DNA of 43,402 nt, taken from contig JAKBTL010000127.1 of the NCBI GenBank assembly GCA_021844425.1, forward strand, positions 1 to 43,402. The letters run 5' to 3'. Within the stretch, counting starts at the first letter, position 1; every line of letters starts with the position of its first letter. The stretch comes from Actinomycetes bacterium. GTDB taxonomy: Bacteria > Actinomycetota > Acidimicrobiia > Acidimicrobiales > RAAP-2. The position numbers and the translations under genes were made by a program. This document shows positions 15,268 to 23,174 of the stretch, one piece after another. The notes beneath the pieces were generated by a model. The model was not told where the DNA came from and ran no database searches. It saw nothing but the letters and a program-made list of their open reading frames with translations.

Positions 15268-16266
15268 GTGGCAGCCGGGCGTGACGCCGCGCTGCCACTT
15301 CGCGAAGGGGACAGCGGCGAAGCGGTCGCGGACGTCCAGCACCGGCTGCTCTCGCTCGGCTACGACCCCGCCAGCGATCCGGCCGGGGAATTCGGGCGTG
15401 CGACGCGCGCGTCGCTCGAGGCGTTCCAGCGACACCGCGGGCTCAGGGTCGACGGCGTCTGCGGCCCCCAGACGTGGCAGACCCTCGTCGAGGCCGGGTA
15501 CCGTCTCGGCGACCGCCTCTTGTACCGTCGCACCCCGATGCAGCGCGGCGACGACGTCGCCGAGCTGCAGCAACGCCTGTGCGCGCTCGGGTTCGACACC
15601 GGGCGCGTCGACGGCATCTTCGGCGACTCGACGGCCAAGGCGCTGCGCGAGTTCCAGGAGAACGCGGCGCTCCACGCCGACGGGATCCTCGGCACCGAGA
15701 CGCTGCGCGAGCTGCGCCGGGTCGCCGCACGGGCCGCCCCACCCCTCCAGCTCGTCTCGACGGTGCGTGCTCGAGAGCTCCTCCGTCAGTCCCCGCCGAC
15801 GCTCTCAGGGCGCCACGTCGCCATCGGCGAGCCCGGCGGGCTGGCTGCACCGCTCGCGGCGCTCCGCCGGCGCCTGGTCGCCCACGGCGCGACCGTCACG
15901 ACCCTCCACCACCCTGAGGACTCGGTCCAGGCGCAGCAGGCGAACGGGGTCGGCGCCGACGTCTACCTCACTCTCAGGCTCGAGCCTGAGCGCCCCGGAA
16001 CGCTCGCTGCGTTCTACTCGGGCTATCGCGACGAGTCGGTCGGCGGTCGCCTGCTCGCCGAGACGATCCAGCGCATCGTTCCCGTTGCCCTGGGCGTGCC
16101 GGATCTCGGAGCCCGTGGGATGTCGCTCGCGGTGCTCCGGGAAACCCGAATGCCCGCGGTGATCGTCGAGGTCGGGCCCGCCACCGCCGTCGTCGAGCAC
16201 GGACCTGCGCTGGCCGAGGCCCTGGTCAGGGCCCTCGCGGCGTGGGCGTCCGGCCCCTGGGAGTGA
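15268..16266 (+). CDS. cwlM: CwlM-like protein: two peptidoglycan-binding domains and a catalytically degenerate amidase domain
   Basis: The product is 332 residues from a GTG at 15268. Two PG_binding_1 repeats occupy about residues 12-75 (LREGDSGEAVADVQHRLLSL and FQRHRGLRVDGVCGPQTW) and 88-150 (RGDDVAELQQRLCALGF and VDGIFGDSTAKALREFQ). An Amidase_3 fold follows (about 180-330). The zinc ligands look lost: the usual DPGHGG reads IGEPGG, and the usual S-x-H-A-N reads LTLRLE, although VEVGPAT keeps the late Glu. There is no signal peptide. In mycobacteria CwlM is a cytoplasmic, enzymatically inactive regulator of MurA and of MurJ; the same role is inferred here, helped by murJ nearby and the matching gene order after trxA. 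Confidence 0.85.
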   Translation: MAAGRDAALPLREGDSGEAVADVQHRLLSLGYDPASDPAGEFGRATRASLEAFQRHRGLRVDGVCGPQTWQTLVEAGYRLGDRLLYRRTPMQRGDDVAELQQRLCALGFDTGRVDGIFGDSTAKALREFQENAALHADGILGTETLRELRRVAARAAPPLQLVSTVRARELLRQSPPTLSGRHVAIGEPGGLAAPLAALRRRLVAHGATVTTLHHPEDSVQAQQANGVGADVYLTLRLEPERPGTLAAFYSGYRDESVGGRLLAETIQRIVPVALGVPDLGARGMSLAVLRETRMPAVIVEVGPATAVVEHGPALAEALVRALAAWASGPWE

Positions 16267-16301
16267 GCATTCCGAGGGCTGTGGTAGAGGACGAGCCGAT
16301 A

Positions 16302-16330
16302 ATCCACAACGTCATGCACAGCTTGTGGAT
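16302..16330. repeat. Inverted repeat with DnaA-box-like arms between cwlM and parB
   Basis: ATCCACAA (16302-16309) and TTGTGGAT (16323-16330) are perfectly complementary across a 13-base spacer, and the dyad extends outward by GAT/ATC if one A is bulged. Each arm resembles a DnaA box (TAATCCACA and, in reverse, ATATCCACA; 8 of 9 to the E. coli consensus). It lies in the 140-bp gap between two convergent genes, so a terminator-like hairpin is the simplest reading, but there is no T-tract. The rest of the gap shows nothing else. Confidence 0.5.
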
Positions 16331-16406
16331 ATCGGTCTAGTGGTGGTTGAGCTTGAGGGTCCCGCGGCGTGCTCGGCGATGGCCTCCCGGCTCGGTACCT
16401 GCCGGC

Positions 16407-17363
16407 TCAGTACCCGGGAGCTGGAGCGGAAGGCTGCGCACCCTCGACCATCGCCCTGTAGATGCGCTCGAGGTCCTCGAGCGTGGCGAACTCCACGACA
16501 ACCCGACCGCGCCGGTTCCTCAGCTCGACCTTGACCCGAGTGTTCAGGTGGGTGGAGAGCAGCTCTTCGAGCTCCAGCAGCCCAGGCTCCGGTAGCCTCC
16601 GAGGTGCCGCACCCTTGGTAGTACCATCGGTATTACCACCACTCGTACCGGCAGGTGGGGAATCCTGGGCTACATGCCCGTCTTCTTCCTCCGGAGCGCC
16701 CGCCCTCACGGCTTCCTCCACCTGCCGAACGGTCAAGCCTTCGGCGACGATCCGGCTCACGAGCGCTTCCTGGAGCGTCCTGTCCGGAGTGCCGAGCAGC
16801 GCTCGAGCGTGCCCGGCGGAGATCGACCCATCGGCGAGCGCGCGCTGGACACCGGCCGGCAGCTGGAGGAGGCGAAGCGTGTTCGTGATCGTCGCGCGGC
16901 TCTTCCCGACGCGGGTCGCCACCTCCTCATGGGTATGGCCGAAGTCATCGATCAACTGCTGGTAGGCCGCCGCCTCTTCGAGCGGCCCGAGATCTTCGCG
17001 ATGGAGGTTCTCGACGAGTGCCTGCTCCAGGCTGTGCGCATCGGCGGACACCTCGCGTACGAGCACCGGGATGGTCTGCAACCCGGCGCGACGAGCCGCT
17101 CGCCAGCGTCGCTCGCCCGCGATGAGCTCGTACTCCGATCCGTCTCCGATCGGGCGCACGAGGACCGGCTGGAGCACGCCGAGCTCCCTGATCGAGGCCG
17201 CGAGCGCAGACATCGCCTCCTCGTCGAAGTGCGTCCTCGGCTGGAGTGCGTTGGGGCGGATGCTGGAGATCGGCACCTCGCGCAGTGCGCTTCCCTGCGA
17301 CCCCGTCACCTCAGTCGGAATCAGGGCGCCGAGACCCTTACCCAACCCGCTGCGCCGCGCCAT
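16407..17363 (-). CDS. parB: Chromosome partitioning protein ParB
   Basis: ParB is a CTP-dependent clamp that loads at parS and spreads to mark the origin region. The product is 318 residues and begins RRSGLGKGLGALIP, the usual start. The N-terminal CTPase domain has ALQPRTHFDEEAM, LIAGERRWRAARRAG and VENLHREDLGPLEEA. The DNA-binding helix-turn-helix region has GHTHEEVATRVGKSRATITN and LSLL-like LRLLQLP. A Gly/Thr-rich linker leads to the C-terminal dimerisation domain (LLELEELLSTHLNTRVKVEL). The ATG at 17363 follows GGAGGTGA, and the gene overlaps the parA end by 26 bases, indicating a parAB operon with coupled translation. Confidence 0.97.
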   Translation of the reverse strand: MARRSGLGKGLGALIPTEVTGSQGSALREVPISSIRPNALQPRTHFDEEAMSALAASIRELGVLQPVLVRPIGDGSEYELIAGERRWRAARRAGLQTIPVLVREVSADAHSLEQALVENLHREDLGPLEEAAAYQQLIDDFGHTHEEVATRVGKSRATITNTLRLLQLPAGVQRALADGSISAGHARALLGTPDRTLQEALVSRIVAEGLTVRQVEEAVRAGAPEEEDGHVAQDSPPAGTSGGNTDGTTKGAAPRRLPEPGLLELEELLSTHLNTRVKVELRNRRGRVVVEFATLEDLERIYRAMVEGAQPSAPAPGY

Positions 17364-18828
17364 TGCTCACCTCCTTCGCAAGCTCTCGATACGCCACCGC
17401 CCCGCGTGAGGACGGATCGAACACCGTGATCGGCTGGCCGAAGGACGGCGCCTCTGAGAGCCGGACCGTTCGCGGGATCACGATGTTGCAGACCTTGCTC
17501 CCGAAGTGTTGGCGCACCTCAGCAGCGACGTCCACCGCGAGCCGCGTCCGCGCGTCGTACATCGTGAGCACGATCGCGCTCACTTCGAGGCGGTCGTTCA
17601 GGTTCGACGCCACGAGATGGACGTTGCGAAGCAACTGCCCCAGGCCCTCGAGGGCGTAGTATTCGCATTGGATCGGCACGAGCACCTCGCTCGCAGCGGC
17701 GAGCCCGTTCACCGTGATCAGCCCGAGCGACGGCGGGCAGTCGATCAGCACGAAATCGAAGTCCTCGAGTACGGTCTCCACCGCACGTCGCAGCCGAAGC
17801 TCACGGCTGAACACCGGCACCAGCTCGATCTCCACGCCGGCGAGGTCGATCGTGGCGGGGGCGACGAACAGGTTCCGCACGCTGGTCGCCTCGATGCAGT
17901 CCTCCATCGGCGTGTCATGCATGATGACGTCGTACATCGACTGCTCGAAGTTCCGCGCGTCGATGCCGAGCCCGGTGGTCGCGTTGCCCTGGGGATCGAG
18001 ATCGACGACGAGCGTGCGGAAGCCCAGATCTGCGAGGGCCGCACCCAGGTTCACGGTCGTGGTCGTCTTCCCGACTCCGCCTTTCTGGTTGGCGACCGCG
18101 ATCACTCTCGGCAGAGGACGGAACGTCGACACACTACGGCCATCCGAGATGTCGAGCGTGCCTGCGGGGCCGTCGTGCGGGATACGGCCGCGCCGAACAG
18201 AGCTCGTAGACGTTGCTTCGCTTGCCGTCTCAAGACCGTCGTGGTCGGACGCCTTGCTGTGCACTGCGGACACTGACGGGGCTCCCTCGGCCTCGGGTGG
18301 CGGGGGTGCCTCGGCCTCGTGTGACGGGGCTCCCTCGGCCTCGGGTGGCGGGGGTGCCTCGGCCTCGTGTGACGGGGCTCCCTCGGCCTCGGGTGGCGGG
18401 GGTGCCTCGGCCTCGTGTGGCGGGGGTGCCTCGGCCTCGGTGGGTTCGTCGATTTGGCTGCTCGCTGAGTCTTCGCCTCCCTCTTCGCGTCCCTCGCCGC
18501 CTCTGCTGGTGGCCGTGCTGCGTGTCTCGGCCGGTTCGGCGGCGGATTCGACGGCAGCGGGTGAAGGATCGGCGGGTGATGTCACGGAAGGCGCCGGATC
18601 CTGAGGCCCATCGAGGCGCAGCTCTTCGGTCGGCATGTCGGTCGGCATGTCGGTCGGCTCTTCGGTTGGCTCTTCGGTTGGCTCTTCGGTTGGCACGCTT
18701 TCGACCTTCCGATCGACGCCGCGAGCGCGGTCGTCGATGATGACGACCGCGGGTTCGTCGACGTCAGGTTCAACCGGCACCTCCGGCGGCGCCTCAATGT
18801 CGCGCCGCCGCCGCCCGATGATCCTCAC
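17338..18828 (-). CDS. parA: Chromosome partitioning ATPase ParA with a repeat-built N-terminal extension of about 240 residues
   Basis: ParA moves ParB-bound origins by nucleoid-associated ATP cycling. The ATPase core starts near residue 240: VIAVANQKGGVGKTTTTVNL is the deviant Walker A, followed by VVDLDPQGNATTGLG, DFVLIDCPPSLGLITVNGL and IVIPRTVRLSEAPSFG. The core is complete. The extension is acidic and Pro/Glu-rich and includes six 4-residue repeats (TEEP/TDMP) and three 16-residue repeats of HEAEAPPPPEAEGAPS. The start used is a GTG at 18828 (VRIIGRRRRD). The basic start and continued frame through in-phase repeats support translation, but the ribosome binding site is weak and a start nearer the core cannot be excluded. 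The total is 496 residues; most ParA proteins have 250-350. Confidence 0.9.
   Translation of the reverse strand: MRIIGRRRRDIEAPPEVPVEPDVDEPAVVIIDDRARGVDRKVESVPTEEPTEEPTEEPTDMPTDMPTEELRLDGPQDPAPSVTSPADPSPAAVESAAEPAETRSTATSRGGEGREEGGEDSASSQIDEPTEAEAPPPHEAEAPPPPEAEGAPSHEAEAPPPPEAEGAPSHEAEAPPPPEAEGAPSVSAVHSKASDHDGLETASEATSTSSVRRGRIPHDGPAGTLDISDGRSVSTFRPLPRVIAVANQKGGVGKTTTTVNLGAALADLGFRTLVVDLDPQGNATTGLGIDARNFEQSMYDVIMHDTPMEDCIEATSVRNLFVAPATIDLAGVEIELVPVFSRELRLRRAVETVLEDFDFVLIDCPPSLGLITVNGLAAASEVLVPIQCEYYALEGLGQLLRNVHLVASNLNDRLEVSAIVLTMYDARTRLAVDVAAEVRQHFGSKVCNIVIPRTVRLSEAPSFGQPITVFDPSSRGAVAYRELAKEVSNGAAQRVG
18278..18421. repeat. Three-copy 48-bp repeat in the parA extension
   Basis: Three near-identical 48-bp units begin at 18278, 18326 and 18374, with a partial fourth to about 18440. 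They encode a 16-residue unit rich in Glu, Ala and Pro on the minus strand. Since 48 is a multiple of three, expansion keeps frame. Confidence 0.92.
18622..18693. repeat. Six-copy 12-bp repeat in the parA extension
   Basis: Six 12-bp units of two kinds (CTCTTCGGTTGG and CATGTCGGTCGG) encode TEEP and TDMP repeats. They are in frame with the ATPase core and lie about 50 residues from the proposed start. Confidence 0.9.
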
Positions 18829-19053
18829 CGCTCGACGCGCTCCGAAGCAAGCGGGTGGCGGTGGGCGTCAATCTCACCATGGGCTCCGCGGAAGTCGCTG
18901 CACGCCGGACGTTCCGTCACTACCACACGCCCTTCTCGCCCACGACGACAATCCTCGCTCGCGCGCTGCGCGACGTCAAGCTTCTCCGACGACTTCCACG
19001 AAAGATCGACGTCCAGCCGCGTTGAACCGTCGAGCAGATGATCAGGTGTGCGA

Positions 19054-19082
19054 TGTTCCACGTGCAACCTTACGGTGAAACA
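19054..19082. promoter_or_regulatory. parS-like site, copy 1
   Basis: TGTTCCACGTGCAACC matches 13 of 16 bases of the ParB site TGTTTCACGTGAAACA; its left half is a perfect match to the known TGTTNCACGTG variant. Five bases further is ACGGTGAAACA, resembling the right half-site. It is close to parAB, where parS sites cluster. ParB binding is inference. Confidence 0.55.
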
Positions 19083-19160
19083 CGAGGCACCACAGCCTCC
19101 TCAGACGCCCAAGACGGCCTCAGGCCGGTCGTCGCACAGCCGGCGCACTGCGCCCATGGG

Positions 19161-19189
19161 TGTTCCACGTGTAGCATGACGGTGAAACA
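19161..19189. promoter_or_regulatory. parS-like site, copy 2
   Basis: TGTTCCACGTGTAGCA again matches parS at 13 of 16 bases and is followed by ACGGTGAAACA in the same spacing as in copy 1. The two 28-base cores agree at 24 positions and start 107 bp apart, while the sequence between is unrelated. The conserved pair therefore looks selected. This copy ends 34 bp before the LAGLIDADG gene start. Confidence 0.55.
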
Positions 19190-19223
19190 GCAGCACTACT
19201 CGAAAGACCGAGGTGGGCGGGAG

Positions 19224-19703
19224 ATGACGTCATCGTTCGACGAAGGCCTGCTCGTCGGCCTGCTCATCGGGGAGGGCCACTTCGGCGGGGACGGTCGCCA
19301 GCCCCAGGTCACCCTACGCATGCACGAGCGCCACGAGGCGCTTTTCCGGTGGCTCGAGAGTACCTTTCCCGGTGGTCGCCTCTACGGACCTTACGACCAC
19401 GGCGGACGCCGCTACTACCAATGGATGGCCCGGGGCGCGTACCTCCGCGAAGAGATCGTGCCGCTGCTTCGTCGAGCTCTCGGCCCCTCGCTGGACCGCT
19501 ACGCGCACACCCGTTTCCTCCAGATGTGCGACCGGTACGCACGCCAGCTCGGCGTCGACCCTCCTGGTTCACCGAAGCCGGACGGCCGGCCGGCCCCTAC
19601 TCACGAGCAGCCCAGCCCCCGCGACACATCCCTCGGTCACCGCGCAGCGGCGGCGTTCGCCGCCCTCAGGGAAGCGGGTGGCGTGCAGCCCTCGACCGAC
19701 TGA
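19224..19703 (+). CDS. Free-standing LAGLIDADG-domain protein
   Basis: The product is 159 residues. The ATG at 19224 follows GGTGGGCGGGAG. Residues 8-20 read GLLVGLLIGEGHF, a clear LAGLIDADG helix with the acidic metal-binding residue kept as Glu (the common GEG variant). It is followed by QPQVTLRMHERHEALFRW and the strand-turn segment GGRLYGPYDHGGRRYYQWMA, the saddle-like fold of the family. There is only one motif, so it would act as a homodimer. The last 50 residues are Pro/Arg-rich and probably disordered. No intron or intein surrounds it. Homing endonuclease is one reading; a domesticated DNA-binding protein tied to the origin region, as with other LAGLIDADG-derived regulators such as WhiA, is the other. 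It is divergent from parA and convergent with rsmG. Confidence 0.78.
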   Translation: MTSSFDEGLLVGLLIGEGHFGGDGRQPQVTLRMHERHEALFRWLESTFPGGRLYGPYDHGGRRYYQWMARGAYLREEIVPLLRRALGPSLDRYAHTRFLQMCDRYARQLGVDPPGSPKPDGRPAPTHEQPSPRDTSLGHRAAAAFAALREAGGVQPSTD

Positions 19704-19794
19704 GACCGCATGCCCCTCGCGTCCCCCTGGCTGCGCCCCGCTTTCCTGGGCCCATGGGTCGCTGCGTTGAGCTTCCCGGCGAGCCTCGCTCACG

Positions 19795-20493
19795 TCAGAA
19801 AAGCGGTCGCTTCGCCGGCACACCAACCCGGCGTGGGTAGCGAAGCGGACACGCCCGCTGCTGGGTCACGACCACGAAGCCGTACGCGGACCAGAGCGGC
19901 TTCGCTTGCCCCATGCCCAGCTCGGCCAGGCCTTCCGCTGTCCAGCGCCCGCCCGGCACCGAGACGCCCGGCGGAGGCTCGGACACGACGAGCAGCCCCC
20001 CGACTCCGAGCAGCGGGGCCGCGCACTCCGCGACCACCGCTGGACGGCCGAATCCCCTCGCCGTCACCAGGTCGAAGCGGCCCCGCCTCGAGGGTGTCCG
20101 CCCGAAGTCCTCCGCTCGCTGTGCCACCACCGTGACCCGCGCTGTGAGACCTAGCGCTCGAACCGCACGAAGAAGGAACCTGGCACGGCGCAGGTTGGCG
20201 TCGACGAGGACGAAGAGGGTGCTCTGCCAGTGCAGGGCCAGGACGAGCCCAGGAACCCCAGCCCCAGAGCCGAGGTCGACGACCGACCGGGGAGATCCCG
20301 CCGCCAGCTCGTCGCGTACCGGATGCGCAGTCAAGCTCACCTCTACCACAGCGGCGAATGCCCGAGACTGGTCGACATGCCTCGAGACCGGTCCTGCACC
20401 GAGAAAGCCCAGATCCCTTGCCTCGGCGAGCAGATCGCCCAACGTCGAGCTGCGATCACTCACAGTCGGTGGCCACGCCGGGCTGCCAACCAC
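19795..20493 (-). CDS. rsmG: 16S rRNA (guanine-527-N7)-methyltransferase RsmG
   Basis: SAM-dependent methyltransferase for G527 of 16S rRNA; loss gives low-level streptomycin resistance in several bacteria. The product is 232 residues. The SAM-binding loop is VVDLGSGAGVPGLVLAL, followed by LVDANLRRARFLLRAV, and the RAEDFGRTP block lies before FDLVTARGFG. The conserved end YPRRVGVPAKRPLF is present, so the gene is complete. The start used is a GTG at 20493; another GTG at 20463 (VSDRSSTLGDLL) is equally possible. It lies 37 bp after jag in the leftward rpmH-to-rsmG series. Confidence 0.95.
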   Translation of the reverse strand: MVGSPAWPPTVSDRSSTLGDLLAEARDLGFLGAGPVSRHVDQSRAFAAVVEVSLTAHPVRDELAAGSPRSVVDLGSGAGVPGLVLALHWQSTLFVLVDANLRRARFLLRAVRALGLTARVTVVAQRAEDFGRTPSRRGRFDLVTARGFGRPAVVAECAAPLLGVGGLLVVSEPPPGVSVPGGRWTAEGLAELGMGQAKPLWSAYGFVVVTQQRACPLRYPRRVGVPAKRPLF

Positions 20494-20530
20494 GGCAGCT
20501 TCCCGGACTTGGGCGCGGTGTGGAACCGGC

Positions 20531-21631
20531 TCAGTCGGCGGGGGAGATGACGACGAAGCGACGGGGCTCTTCCCCCTGCGAGCTCGACGTCACGCCGTCG
20601 ATCGTGACGACGGTGTCGTGCACGACTTTCCGGTCCGCGGCAGACATCGGCTCGAGCGCCCGTTCGGTTCTCGATTCCAGCACCTCGGCTGACACCTGGG
20701 CCGCGAAACGGCGTAGCGCCGCAACGCGCCGCTCCCGGTAGCCGGCGACGTCAACGAGGATCCGATCGGTGCGGCTCGGGAAGCGCTTCTGCACGACCGT
20801 CCTGGTCACGTCCTGGAGCGCCGCGACGGTGGCGCCCTTCGGCCCGACGAGCACGCCGAGCCCCTCGCCATGCGCGGCGAGCTCCACCGTCTCCTCGTCC
20901 AACTCGCGAACCTCGATCGTCGCCTCGACCCCGTAGCGGTCAAGAAGACCCTCCAGGAATTCTTTGGCTACCGCAGCCTGCTCCGCCAGAGTGATCTCCT
21001 CAGCCACCGCCTGTTCCTCCTTCACTGCCTCCAACGGGCTCGTCGTCCCGGTGGCTCGATCCACGCCGCTGCGTGCCAGGGCGGAATCCCCGCCCGACGA
21101 CTCCTGCACCACTTCTTCTTCGATTCCTTCGACCAGCTGCCCACCCCCGACTCTCGAGGTCGCTGCTCCCCGCCGCCTTCGCCGCCGCCGGCTGGCCGCC
21201 GAACCGGTTCTCATCTGCCCGGCCGTTCCCTCCTGCGCCTTCTGCGTGCCAGCTGCGGCGCGAGGCTGACGTTCCCCGCCTCCCGCGCCGCGTGCGTTGC
21301 CTCCCTCACCCCCCTCGCCGCGTGCGGCCTCACCGCCTCCCGCGCCTCCTGCGCTGGCGCCGTTGCTGCGCTGGCGCGGCCGGCGAGCTCCGTCGACGGC
21401 ACCTCTGCCGCCGCCCTGTGCGCTGCGCTGGCGCCGGGTCCGCTTGGGCCTCGGCTCGACGGGCCGAACCCGCGCGCGCACGCGGGCTTCTCCTCGGACT
21501 CGTCCGAACAACCCCGTCTTCGGCTCTGCAAGGACCACGAGCTCAGCGTCCTTCTCGGACACTCCGAGCTGCTCGAGGGCACGCTCCTTGGCTTCTGCGA
21601 GCGACTTCCCCTTCGTCTCGACCCACTCCAC
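20531..21631 (-). CDS. jag: Jag/KhpB family RNA-binding protein
   Basis: RNA-binding protein linked to YidC and to cell-wall control. The product is 366 residues with three parts. The Jag_N domain is at residues 1-55 (WVETKGKSLAEAKERALEQL, AEPKTGLFGRVRGEARV). A long Gly/Ala/Arg-rich linker follows (about 56-215), with RRRRRRRR near residue 150. The KH-II domain has LGVLVGPKGATVAALQDVTR, and the R3H domain has YRERRVAALRRFA and MSAADRKVVHDTV. It ends with PRRFVVISPAD. The linker is much longer than in firmicute Jag. It starts two bases after the yidC stop, so the two are cotranscribed. Confidence 0.95.
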   Translation of the reverse strand: MEWVETKGKSLAEAKERALEQLGVSEKDAELVVLAEPKTGLFGRVRGEARVRARVRPVEPRPKRTRRQRSAQGGGRGAVDGARRPRQRSNGASAGGAGGGEAARGEGGEGGNARGAGGGERQPRAAAGTQKAQEGTAGQMRTGSAASRRRRRRRGAATSRVGGGQLVEGIEEEVVQESSGGDSALARSGVDRATGTTSPLEAVKEEQAVAEEITLAEQAAVAKEFLEGLLDRYGVEATIEVRELDEETVELAAHGEGLGVLVGPKGATVAALQDVTRTVVQKRFPSRTDRILVDVAGYRERRVAALRRFAAQVSAEVLESRTERALEPMSAADRKVVHDTVVTIDGVTSSSQGEEPRRFVVISPAD

Positions 21632-21633
21632 GC

Positions 21634-22836
21634 TCAGCGAGCCTTCCGTGCGCGTTTGGACTTCGATCTCGGGTGCGGCTTCGGCGTCGGAGGGACTGGG
21701 GTACTACCGGTGGTATTACCACCCCTTGCGCCCCTTCGCCGGCCGCCGACCGCCCCGGTCCCGCCGGCCGGCGCCGCCTGCGCGCCGTTGGCCCTTCCCT
21801 GCTGTCCCCCGGCCGAGAGCGCGTGCCCGTCGCCTTCGGCTGGCGCAGCCTTGCCCGCCGCGGGCGACGAGGGACGCCGCTCCTGCCGTCCAGCCTCCGA
21901 CGACGGTGCGTCGATCACCGCGGACGGCGCGGACGGCTTCGCCTTGGCGGCTCCGACCTGCCGTGCTCCGCCGGGTGCCTGCACGACCCCCGACCTGAAC
22001 ATCAGATCCTGGGTGACGACCCGGATGCCCGAGGAGACGATCATGTAGATCACCACGCCGGCGGGCACCAGGAAGTAGATGTAGGCGAAGATGAGCGGCA
22101 TGACCCTCTGTACCGTCTGCATCTGCTGAGGCATCGCCTGCGCGGTGTTGCTCCGCTTGTTCCGCCGCGTCATCTGGGCCATCTGCAGGTACTGCAGTGC
22201 GACCGCCACCGCCAGCAGCGCGAAGTACGGGATGTAGTCGACCCAGTTCGCGCGGTGTGTGAGCGGCTTCGCCGCGAGGTTCAGCCCGATCGAGTGCATC
22301 ACCCCCGGCGTCTTGATCAGGTTCTCGTAGATGGCCGAGTGGTGCGGCACGTAGCGCGGTGTCGCGCAGACCGTCGCCGCGTGGCAGACCTTGTGCCCTG
22401 TGCCCATGGTCGCGCCGCGCTTCACCGTGTTCGCGAGCCCGCGGATCACGTCGTAGAGAACGATGAACGCCGGCATCTGGAGGAACATGGGAAGGCAGCC
22501 GCCCGTCGGGCTCACCCCGTTCTCCCGGTAGAGCTTCATCAGCTCTTCGTTCAGCTGCTGGCGGTTCTCGGCGCCCTTGTACTTCGCCCGCAGCTTCTGC
22601 ATCTCGGGCTGGAGAGCCTGCATCGCGAGCATCGACCGGGTGCTCTTGATCGTGAGTGGCGTCAGCAGCGCCATGATCACGACCGTGAGCAGGACGATGG
22701 CGACGGTGTATGTCGGGACGACGCCGTAGATCCACGCCAGCACGTCGGCGATCGCCACGAACAGGGGGTGGAAGATCTCGCCGATCGCCTTGAAGAGCGA
22801 GTTCTCCGCCAAGAGCAGCGCCGGGTGCACGGTCAT
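21634..22836 (-). CDS. yidC: Membrane protein insertase YidC
   Basis: Inserts membrane proteins alone or with Sec. The product is 400 residues of the short actinobacterial type, without a large periplasmic domain. The ATG at 22836 is set by the ATGA overlap with yidD and the GAAGAAGGG just upstream. The 60KD_IMP core has hydrophobic helices at [20 protein letters not shown] (with [20 protein letters not shown] after it), [39 protein letters not shown] and [20 protein letters not shown]. The C-terminal 120 residues are Ala/Pro/Gly-rich and end in a basic [15 protein letters not shown] tail, which may touch the ribosome. I see no lipobox. Confidence 0.96.
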   Translation of the reverse strand: MTVHPALLLAENSLFKAIGEIFHPLFVAIADVLAWIYGVVPTYTVAIVLLTVVIMALLTPLTIKSTRSMLAMQALQPEMQKLRAKYKGAENRQQLNEELMKLYRENGVSPTGGCLPMFLQMPAFIVLYDVIRGLANTVKRGATMGTGHKVCHAATVCATPRYVPHHSAIYENLIKTPGVMHSIGLNLAAKPLTHRANWVDYIPYFALLAVAVALQYLQMAQMTRRNKRSNTAQAMPQQMQTVQRVMPLIFAYIYFLVPAGVVIYMIVSSGIRVVTQDLMFRSGVVQAPGGARQVGAAKAKPSAPSAVIDAPSSEAGRQERRPSSPAAGKAAPAEGDGHALSAGGQQGRANGAQAAPAGGTGAVGGRRRGARGGNTTGSTPVPPTPKPHPRSKSKRARKAR

Positions 22837-23174
22837 CCCTTCTTCCGGCGACGACGCCCGACCTCGAGCGGCACCAGGTCGATCCCGCGACCGCCGAGCG
22901 GGCGGCAGCGCGCCAGACGGCGGGCGGCCAGCCACAGCCCGCGCCGGGCGCCGTGGCGCTCCACCGCCTCGACCGCGTACGCGGAGCAGCTCGGGTAGAA
23001 GCGGCACGGCGAGAGCTGGCCGGCGCGTGCGGACTGGTACGCGTGCAACGCTCCGAGCGCCGCGCGCTGACCGAGGGTGCGCCGCACCGCCGAGTGGTCG
23101 GGTGGGGTGGCGTCTTCGTGCGCGTCTTCGTCTAGTTCGTGCAACTCGCGGCTGCGTGCAACTCGGGCGCTCAT
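22833..23174 (-). CDS. yidD: Membrane protein insertion efficiency factor YidD
   Basis: Small membrane-associated partner of YidC. The product is 113 residues, somewhat longer than the usual 70-90 because of an acidic N-terminal stretch ([13 protein letters not shown]). The signature [20 protein letters not shown] is present, along with the proline-rich start replaced by [18 protein letters not shown] and the end [20 protein letters not shown]. It overlaps both neighbours by four bases, rnpA upstream and yidC downstream, so all are translationally coupled. Confidence 0.94.
   Translation of the reverse strand: MSARVARSRELHELDEDAHEDATPPDHSAVRRTLGQRAALGALHAYQSARAGQLSPCRFYPSCSAYAVEAVERHGARRGLWLAARRLARCRPLGGRGIDLVPLEVGRRRRKKG

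Larger units (their letters stand above)
18829..19223. other. 395-bp gap between divergent parA and the LAGLIDADG gene
   Basis: No gene is apparent here. The gap must hold the parA promoter leftward and that of the LAGLIDADG gene rightward, though no clear hexamers stand out. Its notable content is the pair of parS-like repeats at 19054-19082 and 19161-19189. Short ORFs through it have no recognisable product. Confidence 0.6.

Noticed and set aside
16623..16650. GGTATTACCACC-like motif shared by the parB linker and the yidC tail (about 21700-21722)
   Set aside because: Both lie in Gly/Asn/Thr low-complexity coding regions; the similarity is short and probably from codon use.
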